From: Dysgonamonadaceae bacterium
GTDB taxonomy: Bacteria > Bacteroidota > Bacteroidia > Bacteroidales > Azobacteroidaceae
Reading direction: 5' to 3'
NCBI GenBank assembly: GCA_031276105.1
Contig: JAISNS010000117.1
Coordinates: forward strand, 1-6,339
Length of the DNA stretch: 6,339 bases
Made by a program: the position numbers and the translations under genes. The notes beneath the pieces were generated by a model. The model saw only the letters and a program-made list of their open reading frames with translations. It was not told where the DNA came from and searched no databases. Of the stretch, positions 5,689 to 6,339 are shown piece after piece (the stretch's first letter is position 1; every line of letters starts with the position of its first letter).

Positions 5689-6339
5689 ATGATTAAAGCA
5701 GTATTATTTGATATGGACGGCGTTCTTTACGACTCCATGCGCGGACATGTGCAGGCATGGCAAGAAACGATGAGAACGGTAGGCGTCGAATCTTCTTTGG
5801 AAGATTTTTACCTGTTTGAAGGGCGCACCGGTCATTCCACGATTGATATTCTTTTCAAACGCACATTCGGAAGAGAAGCCACTTTGGAAGAAAAAGAAAC
5901 GATTTACGCCCGGAAAACGCAACGATTTGTCGAGTTGGAACAGGCCGGAACTCTCCCTATGCCGGGCAGTTTGGACGTATTGGAAAAAGTAAAAGCGTAT
6001 GGTTTGCAGCGGATTATTGTTACCGGTTCGGGACAGGGCTTTTTATTTGAGAAATTGCATAAAGACTTCCCCGGCTATTTCGACCGGAATCTGATGGTAA
6101 CCGGCTACGACGTCAGCAACGGGAAGCCGCATCCCGAACCCTACTTGAAAGGATTGGAAAAAGGCAACCTTCTTCCCCAAGAAGCCATCGTAATCGAAAA
6201 TGCGCCTTTAGGCGTCGAATCGGCGCGGGCAGCCGGTATTTATACCGTTGCGGTCAACACAGGCCCCTTGCCCGACAAGGTTTTGTGGGACGCCGGCGCC
6301 AACCTCCTGTTTCCGTCCATGACGGCATTGGCGGAAAAT
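5689..6339 (+). CDS. HAD-superfamily phosphatase, probable inorganic pyrophosphatase of the BT2127 type (3' partial)
   Basis: The frame is open from ATG at 5689 to the window edge, 217 codons with no stop. It is a HAD subfamily IA (beta-phosphoglucomutase-like) hydrolase. Motif I is FDMDGVLYDS with nucleophile Asp8 and acid/base Asp10. The helical cap follows (about 16-85). Motif II is VTGSG (Thr112, Ser114), motif III is Lys146 in NGKPHPEPY, and motif IV is VIENAPLGVESA (Glu170, Asn171) in place of the common DD/ED. From memory the protein matches B. thetaiotaomicron BT2127 along its whole length, including EGRTG with Glu44, IENAPLGVE, and AVNTGPL. BT2127 was shown to hydrolyse inorganic pyrophosphate rather than act as a phosphoglucomutase, and its Glu47 (Glu44 here) was implicated. 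Only about 5-15 C-terminal residues should be missing. The alternative is another small-molecule phosphatase or mutase. HAD identity is certain; pyrophosphatase activity is inferred. Confidence 0.88.
   Translation, partial: MIKAVLFDMDGVLYDSMRGHVQAWQETMRTVGVESSLEDFYLFEGRTGHSTIDILFKRTFGREATLEEKETIYARKTQRFVELEQAGTLPMPGSLDVLEKVKAYGLQRIIVTGSGQGFLFEKLHKDFPGYFDRNLMVTGYDVSNGKPHPEPYLKGLEKGNLLPQEAIVIENAPLGVESARAAGIYTVAVNTGPLPDKVLWDAGANLLFPSMTALAEN

Noticed and set aside
1..6339. CRISPR array, tRNA/rRNA genes, transposase, phage or defence genes
   Set aside because: I looked for regularly spaced repeats, cloverleaf-like sequence and the typical protein motifs and saw none.

Overview
The window looks like a chromosomal segment from a member of the Bacteroidales (phylum Bacteroidota). 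Four things point there: the gene order lysS-gpsA-pgi-HAD phosphatase; a match to the Bacteroidetes promoter box TAnnTTTG just before lysS; the absence of clear Shine-Dalgarno sequences, with A/T-rich leaders instead; and an ECF sigma factor of the type expanded in this phylum. The genus cannot be fixed from the sequence alone.

Layout. Positions 1-270 hold the 3' end of a gene for a small, probably surface-associated protein with an acidic, Asn-rich body and a C-terminal membrane anchor. Positions 271-558 are non-coding and hold a palindromic interspersed repeat (copy A) and a run of 7-bp repeats. Positions 559-1116 encode an ECF sigma factor, more AT-rich than the genes after it, with no anti-sigma gene behind it. 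Positions 1117-1791 have no convincing gene. They hold a likely terminator, a second copy of the palindromic repeat in opposite orientation (copy B) with an extra CGGAT-rich module, a stretch of unassigned sequence, and the lysS promoter.

From 1792 onward the window is compact and all on the + strand. lysS (class II lysyl-tRNA synthetase) overlaps gpsA (glycerol-3-phosphate dehydrogenase) by 4 bp. pgi (short-form glucose-6-phosphate isomerase) follows after 11 bp. These three are almost certainly co-transcribed. An 80-bp spacer made largely of 7-bp repeats folded as an imperfect palindrome then separates pgi from a HAD-superfamily phosphatase, which runs off the window end. That protein closely resembles, from memory, Bacteroides thetaiotaomicron BT2127, a HAD enzyme shown to hydrolyse inorganic pyrophosphate.

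Together the 3' genes serve housekeeping metabolism: tRNA charging (which releases pyrophosphate), glycerol-3-phosphate supply for phospholipids, and hexose-phosphate interconversion. I see no phage, CRISPR, defence or biosynthetic system. The most interesting material is non-coding: two structured repeats flanking the orphan sigma gene in inverted orientation, with paired base changes that preserve their stems.
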